DNA of 64,000 nt from Cordilura impudica (GCA_963682025.1 OY821517.1:107994972-108058971); one strand, 5' to 3'. Positions 20,935 through 34,399 are shown, numbered from the stretch's first letter. Program-made: numbers and translations. The notes: generated from the letters alone by a model not told the origin.

Positions 20935-23845
20935 AGTGACAGCGGTTTGTATGGAAAAAAAATTTTTGGTTGAGTTTTGAGGTATCCGGGTCGGATTATT
21001 GTAACACCGGATGTATAACTTTAGTGCGCAAAATTTGAGCCAAATCGGACAATGCTTTCTGGACGCGCATTGAGTTCAAAATACAAATATGCATTTATAT
21101 GTAAAAATTATCAAAAAAAAAAAAATTTTTTTTTCTAAACAATTTTGATGTTAATAATTGCGTTTTAATTAAATTAATTAATAAAACATAATCTGGAGTA
21201 TATTATCTTTCTAATAGAATAACAAAGTCTATTATCGGTTGAAAAACAGCCAAGTTATTTCAAGTTCCTCAGGCAATAAATGCGCCGCAGACCACTTGAT
21301 TAAGAAAATCGAGCTTACATTTTTAAAGACACCGAAATAATTTACAATAGCAATATTTTTGCATTTTTTTCATCCCAGAATTATCTTGTGTAAAGTATTT
21401 TACATCTCGCTATTGTTATACCCTTTCTACATTAATGTCAAAGCGGAACGTATTTTTTAGCGGTATTTCAAAATCTCCAATTACTTCTCCTTTTACTTTT
21501 TAAAAAATTTCGTTCAAAAAATTTCCCGAAATCAACGATTGGACTTTAAGGTGTTATTACCAATATATATATGATTAAAAAAGCTAAGCATTGTAGGTAT
21601 CCTGTTCTTAATTTGGCGAGGGCAGCGTTTTGATTTCAGCGGATTTAAAGAAAAATTTGATTTTTCATACTTATGTAACTTTCAGGCGACACCTTTTTGG
21701 TGTTCTCATATTTCAAATATCTTTTGTCAAAATGTTATACAGCTTGATATACGTTCTCAATCTTGTAAATTAAGGTTAAATTGAGACTCTATAAACTGTC
21801 CCTCTTAAAGGTCAAATATCAAATTCTAGGAGATTTACATTTTTTTAAAACAAAATATCGAAATAATATATATTTGTGGAAGGATTTCGATAAAACTTGT
21901 TGATAATATAATATTATAACTAATAATTCTCAGAAATAATATTGAGGACTTATTTTTTGAAATTAACCCGTGGGGTACTCTTTACGTCAAATTGACTCTT
22001 TATGAAAATCTATAAATATTTTCTTCATCATGATTTTTTTTTTTGTATTTTCACAGCAATATTAATTTTTGATATCAAAGTGTTCTCTGATATAACTGTC
22101 AAATACGAGTATGATATTAGTTTTGATATCATACATGATTCTTATGACTATTTCTTAATAGATATTGTAGCAAATCGATAGACAAATATTTTCAGATCTC
22201 GTTAATAAATTTGTTTTACGCTCTCTCTTTAAAATAATTATTGAATTGCTTTATTTAAAAAACATCCTGATAAAGAAAATATTTATAGACGTCAAGAGTA
22301 CCCCATGGGTTTATTTCAAAAAATAAGTCCAGAATATTAATTTTCGGAACTATCAAAATACTATCAAAAAGTTTTATTGAAATCCTTCCACAAGTATATG
22401 TTTTTCGATATTTGGTTTTAAAACAAGTAAGAAAATTATAGTCGGTCTAGACCGACTATACGATACGCTATACCATGCGTTTAGAGACTCCATCTCTTAG
22501 ACCCAACTAACTGGATATAGAAAATAAACATAAACGAATTTTTTTGGCTGCAGATATGAAAAAGTTCATATCGGATGCTATATCTATATGGGGACTAGGC
22601 CCAAAAATGGACTGAGCCTGGCCATGTTTGGTAAAGTCTCTTGTATTTTGCAAAAATATATACAAACAAAATTTGAGAAGAATCAGTGCAATATTTTTTT
22701 TTTTGATAGATTTATGTGAAGATCCGGAAGCAGCTCTATATGGGGCCTGTGACTGAGTTGTTCCATAGGGATCATTTTTGGACTACTCATTAATGGATGT
22801 AATAAACGCATATAAACCCAATTTGACTAAGATCTATATGACAATTTGGATCTTATGGCAATTTATGTCGATTAGGGGTCATTTGTATGGGGGCTAGGTC
22901 TTAACATGGACCGATTCTCACCAATTTCAGCAGCGTTCAATATATATTTCATCAAAATATATTCATATTTGCGACCTGCAGTTTGATTACAAAGTTTACA
23001 TGGACACTCAGAAGGACGGACGGACGGACATCGTTAAATCGAATCAGATAGTGATTCTGATGCGATCGGTATAATAAAAGATAGGTCTAGGTCAAACATT
23101 TTTGGTAGTTACAAACAGCAGCACAAAGTCATTATACCCAAACCACATAGTGGTATAGGGTATAAAAATGTAAATAGGATACCAACAATATTTGGCATTT
23201 TTAGTCACATATATTTTGTTAATAAGACCTTGAAGTCCAATCGTTGACTTCGGTAAATTTCTTGAACAAAATTTTTGAAAATGTAAAATTGGAGATTTTG
23301 AAGTAGCGCTAAAAAAACCTACCGCTTTGACATTAATATAGAACGGCATAACAACAGACGAGATGTAAAATACTATATAAGATCATTCTGGGATCAGGAG
23401 AATGCAAAAATGTTGCTGTTGTAAATTATTTCGATGTCTTTAAAAATGTTTGATTGATTTTTGATGCTCGATTTTCTTAATAAAATGATCTGTGGCGCAT
23501 TTATTGCCTGGGGAACTTCATATAACTTGACTGTTTTTCAACCGATAACAGATTTTGTTGTTTTTTTTGGAAAGACAATTTACTCTAGATTATGGTTTAT
23601 TAATAATTTTAATTAAAACGCAATTATTAATATCAAAATTTTTGTGAAAAAAAATGTTTTTTTTTATAATTTTTACATATAAATGCATACTTGAACTTTG
23701 AATTCAATGCGCGTCCAGGGAGCATTGTCCAATTTGGCTCAAATTTTGTGCACTTAAGTTTACGATCCAGTGTCACAATAATCCGACCCGCACGTCTTGA
23801 AACTCCAAAAAAAATGGCTGTACCCTAATATATATATAAAATTTA
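20935..23845. mobile_element. Large fold-back (inverted-repeat) element
   Basis: The left arm (about 20935-22060) and right arm (about 22270-23845) are inverse complements along most of their length. Paired landmarks are GGGTCGGATTATTGT / ACAATAATCCGACCC, GGACGCGCATTGA / TCAATGCGCGTCC, AATAAATGCGCC / GGCGCATTTATTG and GGGGTACTCTT / AAGAGTACCCC. The unpaired centre is about 200 bases. DR copy D (22422-23168) replaces about 235 bases of the right arm corresponding to left 21610-21845. No coding sequence is recognised in the arms. Confidence 0.8.
22422..23168 (+). mobile_element. DR copy D
   Basis: This copy is slightly shortened, with AACAAGTAAG, the palindrome TAGTCGGTCTAGACCGACTA and the 3' stem-loop intact. 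The (GGAC)n tract is short (three units near 23018). It interrupts the right arm of the fold-back element and so is younger. Confidence 0.85.
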
Positions 23846-23930
23846 TGATAACTAATAATTTTATAAGAGCATAAAGGTACGCTAATCAACTTTATGTAAT
23901 CCACAATTCCATATAGCGTGAGTGATATAC
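23846..23930 (+). repeat. ATTCGAG-family repeat, right half
   Basis: ATAATTTTATAAGAGCATAA then GGTACGCTAATCAAC is the second half of the family, continuing 20862-20934 across the fold-back element. Confidence 0.55.
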
Positions 23931-23944
23931 AATCTTATATATTA

Positions 23945-24290
23945 AAAGAATTTATGAATAAACTTTGCATGCAAGATTTTTTTCAATATTTTTCTTCTCT
24001 CAAACCTCTATAACTAGAGTTCTAATTACCGTAGGCTATTGACATAGGTCTAAGAACACTCAGTGGATCAAGCTCCTTCTTTTGAGCTATTAGCTGCTTA
24101 AATTCGTTGGGTTTGAGGAAAGTTATGCGTGGAGAATCAACTTTACTTTTACTGTACGTTAACTTATCGTGGCATATTTTGGCATTACTGTACGTTAACT
24201 TCTCTTGGCAAATTTTGGTATTATATTCTAATATAATATAATATAATGCTGCGGAGCACAGGGGTCCTCTAGTTATAATGAAAAGCATAC
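23945..24290 (-). repeat. ACTAGAGG-family repeat, copy 1
   Basis: It matches 49436-49790 in opposite orientation over about 340 bases: CTAGAGGACCCC, CTCCGCAGCATTATATTATA, GTTAACGTACAGTAA and AACCCAACGAATTTAAGCAG occur in both. An 88-codon frame here is interrupted in the other copy, so coding is doubtful. Confidence 0.75.
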
Positions 24291-24299
24291 CTTTAGGCT

Positions 24300-27200
24300 C
24301 TCATAAAATAACTTATTATTAATATTTTATTTTATTTAATTTAATATGTAAATTTAACACGTATTATATATAAATTTAAAATTCTGCACTTCTCCACCAT
24401 ACGAGCTTCAACTATGCCAACTTTCACACTCCTCCATATCCGCATTGTGCTTAAAAAGGGATGAAAACATTTTCCATCACTTATTAATATCTAAATTACT
24501 GAGTGATTCAGAAAGAGTTATCTGAAAGGAGTGAGGCGTGGAACAAAGAGTGCAACCTTGGTGTGGCCCTAAAATCGTGCGTGCTTTTATGGACTTCTTA
24601 GTTACGCAATTTTAAGATATTCAAAGCCAAAAAATCTGTAATAACTTTGTTTTGAATTCTTTTTAGTATTAACTGATAGAATTGGGGATTCCTTCCGAAA
24701 TGTTTGTTGTGTATTTAAAAACCTAAATACTGCGTCGGCGGTTTGTCGTGGTGTATGTTGTTAATAGTTTTTCAATTTATTTAGTACTGCTCATAAAAGC
24801 TTAAATAGCACTATTAAATTATCAATAATGTTTAAAAAATTTTCGGTGTAATGATAATAGTTACTTTAGTATTAATTATCAATTAACCCCCGTATGTACA
24901 TAATAACATTCTAGGTTTTGTAAATGTTTCTATTTAAACTTTTTACCGTGAGTTATAAACATACATTCATCACCATCAAATGCAGCACATGCTTTATTTG
25001 CCCATGCCTTTCAAATGTAACACTCGCTTAGCACAGACACTAACATGTGCATATGCTTAAACACACAAGTACACACATACACAAAGATAACAATAATAAC
25101 AGCAACCATTTCGGCATTACTTTAAAGTCATGATATTAATGTGTGCTACTGCTGCTGCTCTATCATCGTAATTCGTTGCTACTTTAATTTCTTTTTTTAT
25201 ATTTCCTTCCGTTTAAAATGTTTAATATTGCTTATGGATGCTTTACAGCTCATTCATATCTCAGCTTTATCCTTAGTCTCCCCCACACCGAAACTAGTTG
25301 CTATTGTTGTTGTTGTTGTTTTCTCACACAGTGACTGTCTATGTCATAATGTTGTTAAATTTATTTAAAAGTTGCTTTTAAACTTTGTCTTTCCCCCTTA
25401 AGCTTGTGTTTATGTTGCTGTTTTACTAGTGCATCAATGATAATTTGTTGCTGATACACACACACACATAAACCCATCTATATATAAATGTATGAATACA
25501 TTCTCAAATGTTAAATATATAAATAGAAGTGTTTGTAACATTATCGTACTCTACATGTTTAACCAAGAATGTTTTTTTTTTTTATTATTATTTTTAATAT
25601 GATTTTTCATAATATATTTTCCTTTTTGTTCTGCCATTTTGTTAGTGTTGTTGGCATTATTTATTCTCTTATTATAATAAAATGCTGTTGTCATTTTCCT
25701 TAGTTGCATATTTACAATATTTATATTTATTATACTCAACTACATACGGGAAGCATATGTACGGGTATATGTATAATGTATGTTTAAAGATAAGTAGTAA
25801 CAGCGAATGTGGCATACATATGTATTTTACTTTGGCTGCCACTGATATTACTGATGTTTGTTAATATCATTTTATCTAAAGCGGTGATGTAGTGTATATG
25901 AGTTTTAATATGTTTTGTAATTTGGAACTTTTTTTTATTTTTTACTATTTATGAGTTTCATCTTTTTAAAATGTATTAATGTATAACTTATGGTTTATAA
26001 ATGAAGATATGGGTAATTCCATGTCGAACTCTAATTTGACACAACCGTTTTTGTTTGTTTTTTAAATTTTGGAAATATGGAATATGTATATATATATATT
26101 CACATTCAATTATAGTTGGAAATTTAATTGTGTCACGATGGTAGTTAGATATTTACTTAAAAATTTGTTTAAATATTTTCGCAACTTTTTTTTCATTTTT
26201 ACCATCATTTGGGCATATGGGTGCTATGCGTAAAAAATAAGCGCAATTATAATCCAATACATTTTGTTAATACGTAACATTCATATAAAACCGCATTATC
26301 AAAATAAAAATTTTACAAATGGACACAACAATTTTATGAAAATGAATAATCAAAGTTGTGTAAAGTGGATCTCCAAGCACGCTTTGACTTAATAAAATTA
26401 AATAGTATATAAAGCCTCCAGAATGCTCATCACGCAACACAAGAGAAATTGAAACTACACAACAGTTTATATGCAAATGTCCGAATTAAAATTGCTTCAG
26501 GCTGCAACATTTTGAGTGTGAAGTGCATTTCAGTATTTCTCGAATCGAAAAATTTTTCACGTGAAACATACGAATTGAACCAAAAACGATAAGAATTGGT
26601 ACAAAACTTAGTTTTTCTCACTCCACCGTTTCTGAAACTTTGATTTGTGAAAACTATGTGTCACGTAGAGTTTTTTCCCCCAATATTGGAAAAATCCGAA
26701 AAAGTGTTTCTAAACGGAAAATATTCGGAACGTTTTTCATATTAGCTTTCAAAAATAATTAAAATCGGTGTGAATTTGTTATATTTTGTTTGTTATTCGA
26801 AAAAAAAAAATGGCAGAAATAAATAAAGAAAAGGCTAAATTTTGATACTTAAAAGTCTCCGATTTGAATGAAACGTAGGTTCTTAGCTAATTAGAGGCTT
26901 CTGAATCTAAAACCTATCCCTCCTGAGCGCCTCAAAACTTGCTGTTCGCAAGAGCGAGCACTGGCCGTTATTCAACATATCTATTAATTACTCTAAAATA
27001 CTCTGAAATTAGATTTTTCTTATATGCCATTAGAATAAATTGTAACACAAATCTTGGTAGAAATTTTCAATTTTTTTTTTTTTTCAATTATATATTCTTC
27101 CTTTATTTACATATTTTAACAAATTTAATATTTACATATGAGATCTTATCTTTACATATAGATATTGCAACAAATAATACATAGGATCTAAAGATATTAA

Positions 27201-27500
27201 ATAGCTTTTATTTTAGCAGTAGCAGTAATATATATTTCTTAGAGAAAATTATGAAATTATACTTTCTCCGTTGACTAAACATCAACTACTATTGATGGTA
27301 CGCTTTAAAGCAATGAGGATGGAAAAGAACATTGGACTTTTCGCACACCCATTTATTTTACTTGTGGTAGCCTTTAAATTTTTTTTGTATCTTTATTTAA
27401 ACTGCAATCTATCCACATACATTAAGATAATAAGCAAATTAGATGAATGTTAAAATGGCATTGGTAGATATACTCGTAGAAGTACAACTAAAAGTTCAGA
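24300..27500. other. AT-rich DNA with simple repeats, no gene seen
   Basis: No recognised gene. Contains CA/AC-rich words (25020-25090, 25455-25470), a GTT tract (25302-25322), A/T homopolymers and small TATATA runs. Moderately complex DNA with microsatellites may be the original host sequence between insertions. Confidence 0.4.
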
Positions 27501-27503
27501 TAT

Positions 27504-28340
27504 TTAAATCTTAAGTTTAACAATGCCTTTCAATTGACAACGTCTAGGCTTTCCTTCTGGCTGCACAATATGAATGTGCTCAGAGTCCACCCTTGATGTG
27601 TTGCGAGGTACAAATTCTGGAGATTTCTGGAGTTTGTTAGATAACAGAAGTTCTTTGTTATCATAACATGACATTTTTTTTGTGCCATAGCTCTTTACTG
27701 ATTTGCTTTCGCAACAAAACAATGTAGCTTCCAGACGTCGACCAGAGAGAAGCTCAAAACTGAAACAAACAATGGCCAATACCATTTTTTAGATCTGATA
27801 TTTATCCTATAACTTTGAATGGCGTTGTCATGTAAATCAACACCACCCTTGCCTTGGTTATAATTATAGAACAAAGATGGTTGCTGATAATTTCCGAATT
27901 TTTTAATCTTTTTTTTCATCTTTTAACAGGGTGCATTGGCTCAATTTGGTCAGAATTAATAAAAATTGTTACTTCATTATTATCAGCTCATACTTGCTCA
28001 TACTGATGATCGGATTCACCATGGTTTAATTGGTTTGCTTTTTTCAATAGGTCTTTTTCAATTCTATTGTTGCGGACAGTTCCAGATGCACAAAATTTTT
28101 TCTCACTCAGTAAACACATTAAATATTAGGACGTGAAAAAATTATCAAACTAAACTCTAAGATCATTGGGGTTTTCGAAATTTTTCGTGCTACCGACCCC
28201 AAAAAAGAAATTGACAAAAGCACCGTCAACATTTTCTTATTTGAAACAAGCCCAACCTATGAAGAAGCAAATAATAACACCAAAAACTATATCTGCATCT
28301 AAATATGCGAAGCTTTGGAAGAAGCAAGGGGAATGCAGAT
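27504..28340 (-). pseudogene. piggyBac-like transposase remnant PB2
   Basis: Minus-strand pieces read, in order: NPNDLRV then FDNFFTS (second catalytic D, about 28140-28165), KKFCASGTVRNNRIEKDLLK (about 28050-28100), GKGGVDLHDNAIQSYRINIR (third and fourth catalytic D, about 27810-27870) and KKWYWPLFVSVLSFSLVDVW. These are piggyBac landmarks D-N-F-F-T-S, G-T-x-R-x-N-R and G-G-V-D-x-x-D. Stops and two frame changes separate them. The N-terminal half and the first catalytic D are absent. It is a different lineage from PB1, judging by the V-D-L-H-D motif. Confidence 0.75.
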
Positions 28341-28448
28341 GAATTTACTAAATAAAATGGAATAACTTACGAGTCAAAACTAAATTATTTTTAAAAAAAT
28401 TTCGAAAATTTTAATTTCGAAATCCAATTAGAATGGCTAAATACGATT

Positions 28449-29190
28449 TGTACCCTATACCACTAAGTGGTTAGGGTATAACGACCTTGTGCTGATGTGT
28501 GCAGCTACCAGAAATATTTGACCTAGACCCATCTTTTATTTGACCGATCGACTCAGAGTCGGTTTCGCGATGTCCATCCGTCCGTCTGTCTGTGTGTCCA
28601 TGTAAACTTTTAATTAAACTACAGGTCGCAAATATGAATATATTTTAATGAAATATGGCATGCAAGCTTCCATCGGCCACAGCATAAACACTGTTGAAAT
28701 TGGTGAAAATCGGGACATGTTCAGACCTAGTTCCCATACAAGTGACACCCATATGAAATCGTTTATATTGCCACAAGATAAAAATTATCATACATATCTC
28801 GTCCAAATTGTGTTTGTGTGCATTTGTTACTTTCATTAATCAATAGTCCAAAGGGAAACCCAATAGGACAATTCTTAGTCATAGCCTCCATATAAAACAA
28901 ATATATTGCACAGATTTATCTCAAACTTGGTTTGTGTATATATTTTGAAAAAAATTTGTGACCTAACCAAATATGATCAGGATCGGTCCATGTTTCGACC
29001 TAGGCTCCAAATATATATAGCATATGAAATGTACTTTTTCATATCCGACACTAAAAAAAAAAACGTCACTCAAATTTGGTTTATGTTTATTTTCTATATC
29101 TAAATAGTTGGAACAAAGAAATAGGGTCTTTAAACGCATCGTATAGGGTATCGTATAGTAGGTCGAAACCGACTATAATTTTCTTATTTA
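28449..29190 (-). mobile_element. DR copy E
   Basis: An inverted and more diverged copy: start TACCCTATACCACTAAGTGG, end GACTATAATTTTCTTATTTA. The (GTCC)n tract is degraded to GTCCATCCGTCCGTCTGTCT. Confidence 0.8.
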
Positions 29191-30919
29191 TTTTTTGTTG
29201 GTGTTTGCGTTGAGTTTATTATTTTTTTTTATTAACCAATGTTAGATTTTTACTATATATGTTAATTAGTTAACAAAAATGCATATAATAATATTAATTA
29301 TTATTTTTTTTTTGACACCATTATATATATTTATGTATGGAGTTATATCGTTTAGAAAAAACAATCGCTGCTGTTTAGCTTAAACGATAAAACTCCCTAA
29401 AACGTTGCTCCGGTATTTGGAAGGGTCAGTTGCAACCCTCAATTTCCTTCGATGAATTCACAATATGTTTTACCGATCGTACTGTTCAGTTGCTATTAGG
29501 ACATGCACTATTTATTATTTTTGTTGTTTTTATTTGTTTATAAATTTTTTTATTTGTTTATGTTTTTAGACATATTAGTTGGAAAATTTCAACAAGAACG
29601 TAATCAGTATTATCTTCTTTCGTATTGCTATACAAAAAAACCTTTATTCACAATTCGAGAAACAGTGGAACTTTTGCTTCATGTTTTATGTGAAAAATTT
29701 TTCATTTTGAGATATATAGGAGCGCACTCGAGAGGAGAATTTTATTAAAAAACCTTAGTTGGAGAATTTTATAATTGAAATGTTTTAACTAAATGTGTCA
29801 CCAACGCTTTGCGATATCGAAAATTTTTAAAAAATTAATATAATGATTAATATCATTGTTAATCATTATATTCGTTAAATTCGAGTTTTCCTGGCAACGA
29901 TATTGTCAAAGACTTATGTAATAATTTTTCAATTTTATCTTTATTATATGATATAATATAAATTTTTAAAACTATAAAATTGCTACTACCTACAACCGCT
30001 TTTGCGGTAGCTGAACGTTTGTGAAATCAACAAGTAGAGTCAATTGACACACGCCATATTGAAACCACTACTACTACTATTCATAGCCGAAAAATAATAG
30101 ACTAGCAGTATACCCGCTACGATGTTAGCGTAATTAACATATGTATTATTTAAGCCATAATAATATTTAAAAACAATATGAAATATGATGTGTGTGACAA
30201 TACGATGGAAACTTTTAACAAAATATATTTTTGACGACTTGGACCGTCAATACCAAACAATTTTATCATAAAAATAAAAATTATTTTATTAATATAAACA
30301 TTTGTATGTTTTATTTATTTAACAAAGAGGATATATTAACATTACTTCAGAAAAAGTTAACAAAACTTAAAAATATTCATTTTTATGCTGTTGACAAAAC
30401 AATGGAAACCTTTACTATACAATAACAGATGGTCTTGTAGCCGTTTTGTGGCCATTTAAATATTCAACTTTTCCATCAACGCTCTTCGCCAGCAGAATTC
30501 AAATTGCAGTTCATGCGTTTTTTTTTAGCAAGATTAATGCTAGTCAGACGATTTTATGGATTTAGTCATAGAATATTTTTCACAAATATTCTTTTGCTTA
30601 CGACCATCACTAAAATCATCTATTATTCTGGTTTTCAACTCGTCATAATACTGTGTTCTTGCTTTATTTTATAAAAATTTAAATAAAGTGTCAGAATCTA
30701 TATTTAAATATCACTCTTTCTTCTATTTTTATAATGTCAATCAACTCTGATAAAGAAGTTTAAAAGTTTCCCCTATTTTAGCTACTCTAAAAAAAATATT
30801 TGTTTTCGTTTTTTTTTAATTGTATTTTTTTTTGTAACAAATGTGTTATCTTCAAATATAGAACACATCATCCAGTGATTTCGCAAAAAAAAATACATCA
30901 TTTTAATACTATTATTACT
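29191..30919. other. AT-rich DNA with small hairpins
   Basis: No gene recognised. Two small inverted repeats are present: GGAGTTATATCGTTTAG paired with a segment near 29380-29396, and TATAATGATTAA paired with TTAATCATTATA (29838-29870). At 30103 the words CTAGCAGTATACCCGCTACG resemble the ACTAG-type repeat ends seen near 42.6 kb. Confidence 0.4.
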
Positions 30920-32510
30920 AACAAGTAAGAAAATTATAGTCGGTCTAGCCCGACTATACGATACCCTATACCATGGTTAAAAGACCCTATCTCTCCAGTT
31001 TAACTAATTGGATATAGCAAATATGCATAACCCAAATTTGAGTGGTGTTGTTATTAATTTTTTTCGCTGCAGATATGAAAAAGTTCATATCGGATTCCAT
31101 ATTTAAATGGGGACTAGGTCGAAAAATGGACCGATCCTGACCATATTTGGTAAAGTCACTTATACTTTAAAAAAATATATACAAACCAAATTTGAGAAAA
31201 ATCTGTGCAATATTTTTGTTTTTTGATAGATTTAAGTGAAGATCGGGAAGCAGCTCTATATGGGGCCTATGACTAAGAATTTTCCTATAGGGAGTATTTT
31301 TGATCTACTGATTAATGGATGTAATAAACACATACAATCCCAATTTGACTGAGATCTATATGATAATTTGGAACTTATGGCAATTTATGTCGATTTCATA
31401 GGGGTAATTTGTATGGGGGCTAGGTTTGAACATGGACCGATTCTCACCAGTTCCAACAGCGTTCATTTCGTGGCTGATGAAAGCTTATATACCAAATTTC
31501 ATCAAAATATATACATATTTGCGACCTGTAGTTTGATTACAATCTTTACATGGACACACAGGCGGACGGACGGACGGACGGACGGACGGACGGACGGAAA
31601 TTGCTATTTCGACTCAAAAAGTGATTCTGAGTCGATCGGTATGTCACTTGTACTTTGAAAAAATATTTATAAACCAAATTTGAAAGGAATCCGTGCAATA
31701 TTTCTGTTTTTTGATAGATTTAAGTGAAGATCGGGAAGCAGCTCTATATGGGGCCTATGACTAAGAATTTTCCTATAGGGAGTATTTTTAATCTACTGAT
31801 TAATGGATGTAATAAACACATACAATCCCAATTTGACTGAGATCTATATGATAATTTGGAACTTATGGCAATTTATGTCGATTTCATAGGGGTAATTTGT
31901 ATGGGGGCTAGGTTTGAACATGGACCGATTCTCACCAGTTCCAACAGCGTTCATTTCGTGGCTGATGAAAGCTTATATACCAAATTTCATCAAAATATAT
32001 ACATATTTGCGACCTGTAGTTTGATTACAATCTTTACATGGACACACAGGCGGACGGACGGACGGACGGACGGACGGACGGAAATTGCTATTTCGACTCA
32101 AAAAGTGATTCTGAGTCGATCGGTATGTCACTTGTACTTTGAAAAAATATATATAAACCAAATTTGAAAGGAATCCGTGCAATATTTTTGTTTTTTGTTA
32201 GATTTAAGTGAAGATCGGGAAGCAGCTCTATATGGGGCCTATGACTAAGAGATGTCCAATAGGGATCATTTTTGGACTACTGATTAATGGATGTAATATA
32301 TACATACAAACCCAATTTGACTAAGATTTGTATGATAATTTGGATCTTAGGCAATATATGTTGATTTCATAGGGGTAATTTGTATGGGGGCTAGGTCTGA
32401 ACATGGACCGATTCTCACCAATTTCAATAGCGTTCATCCCGTGGCCCATAAAAGATCAAATGCCATATTTCATTGAAATATATTCATATTTGCGACCTGC
32501 CATAAGACCA
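30920..32510 (+). mobile_element. DR copy F with internal tandem duplication
   Basis: The 5' end is complete (ACAAGTAAGAAAATTATAGT). A block of about 488 bp containing the (GGAC)n tract occurs twice (31165-31650 and 31653-32138), nearly identical, and a third partial run continues to 32510. The true 3' stem-loop is missing; the sequence switches to an inverted DR fragment. Confidence 0.8.
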
Positions 32511-32778
32511 TAAGATTCAAATTATCAAATAGATCTCAGTCGAATTGAGTTTTTGTGTGTTTATTACATCCGTTAATCCGTAGACCAAAAATAAACCATA
32601 TAGGATAATTCACTTAAACCTATTGGTTTGTATATGTTGTTGCATAAAATAAGTGACTTTACCAAATATAGTCAGGAACGGTCCAATATTCGACGTAGAT
32701 TTGGTTTATGCTTTTTTTCTAAACTCAATTAGTTTTACCTAAGACCAATTCTCTAAACGCATGTTATAGGGTATCGGT
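32511..32778 (-). mobile_element. DR fragment fused head-to-head to copy F
   Basis: CATAAGA.CATAAGATTCAAATTATCA to GCATGTTATAGGGTATCG follows the DR in inverse orientation, with a deletion in the middle. There is no intervening sequence between it and copy F. Confidence 0.7.
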
Positions 32779-32789
32779 TTATTATTCTC

Positions 32790-33440
32790 CGATGTTTGTG
32801 TTTCTGGTGGAATCTACACATCAAACTTCATATTCCTAAATTACTTTGTAAAAAGGTACACTCTTACATTTACGGGCCGTTTTTATCCAGTTTTAACATC
32901 CGAATTTCCAAAAGATTTCATCTCATTTGAAGTTTCTATCCACAAACTATATTTTATATCCGTTTGTTTAGAAGATACCAAATATACAATTTTTCCCCTT
33001 TTTGGCCGTTTTTCCTCACCTAAATATTAGAATTAGCAATAACTTCATTCTTGACTGATACCTGCGTATCCGGTGGAGTCTGTATACCAAAAATCATATG
33101 TATAGATTAATATGTTAAAAAGATGCAGAAAGGTACAACTTGTGAAATTTTGGTACGTTTTGTTCTCCTGAAATGGCCGAATTTCGAATAACAAATAATC
33201 CTTGGCCAATATTTGTTTCCCAGATGGAGTCAACACATCAAATTTCATATTCCTAGATTAATTTGTTACTATTTTCCCCCTTTTTGTCCGCTTTTTACCG
33301 TTAATGTAAAAATTTTTAAAAATTCGTTCTTAGTGGAACTTTACGCCAAGAGAGGAACCTACAGTCCAAATTTCAAGCTTCCGGGTCGAATGGTATGGGC
33401 TGGGCGTTGATGATCATCCTCGCAACTCATTTATATATAC
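32790..33440. repeat. Three-unit degenerate tandem repeat
   Basis: The block GGTGGA.TCTACACATCAAA, TTCATATTCCTA, ATTA.TTTGT occurs near 32810, 33072 and 33225, each time preceded by TGTTTGT/ACCTGCG and followed by a pyrimidine-rich stretch with CCCCTTTTTG.CCGTTTTT. Units are about 155 to 260 bp and diverged. Confidence 0.55.
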
Positions 33441-33448
33441 AGATTAAT

Positions 33449-34252
33449 TTTTATACTCTATACCACTATGTGGTTTGGGTATAATGACTTTGTGCTGCTG
33501 TTTGTAACTACGAAAAATATTTTACCTAAACCAATCTTTTATTATACCGATTGAATCAGAATCACTATCTGATTCGATTTAACGATGTCCGTCCGTCCGT
33601 CCGTCCGTCTGTGTGTCCATGTAAAGCTTGTAATCAAACTGCAGGTCGCAAATATGAATATATTTTGATGAAATTTAGTACATAAGCTTCTATTGCCAGT
33701 AGGATGACCGCTGTTGAAATTGGTGAGAATCGGTCCATGTTCAGACCTAGCCCCCATACAAATGACCCCTATGAAATCAACATATAGTGCCATAAGATCA
33801 AAATTATCATACAAATCTTAGTCAAATTGGGTTTGTATATATACATTACATCCATTAATCAGTAGTCCAAAAATTATCCCTATTGGACAACTCTTAGTCA
33901 TAGGCCCCATATAGAGCTGCTTCCCGATCTTCACTTAAATCTATCAAAAAACAAAAATATTGCACTGATTCTTTTCAACTTTTGTTTGTATATATTTTTG
34001 CAAAATACAAGAGACTTTACCAAACATAGTCAGGATCGGTCCATTTTTGGGCCTAGTCCCCGTATAGATATAGCATCCGATATGAACTTTTTCATATCTG
34101 CAGCCAAAAAAATTAATAAAAATCCCACTCAAATTTGGTTTATGCTTATTTCCTACATCCAGTTAGTTGGGCATGAGATATAGGGTCTCTAAATGTATGG
34201 TATAGGGTATCGTATAGTCGGTCTAGACCGACTATAAATTTCTTACTGGTTT
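33449..34252 (-). mobile_element. DR copy G
   Basis: A full inverted copy with the stem-loop TATACTCTATACCACTATGT and the palindrome TAGTCGGTCTAGACCGACTA. The (GTCC)n tract is near 33588-33610. Confidence 0.85.
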
Positions 34253-34399
34253 AATATTACTTTGCATAGCCGCAAGTGAACAAAATATACAAAAAGTTAT
34301 GTTAGAAAATTAAAAATATATTTTTTTTCACGAATAATATAAAAATAACCTAACTCATAGAAAACAAAGTTTTTATTAAAACTCTTTATTTCCTTATGA

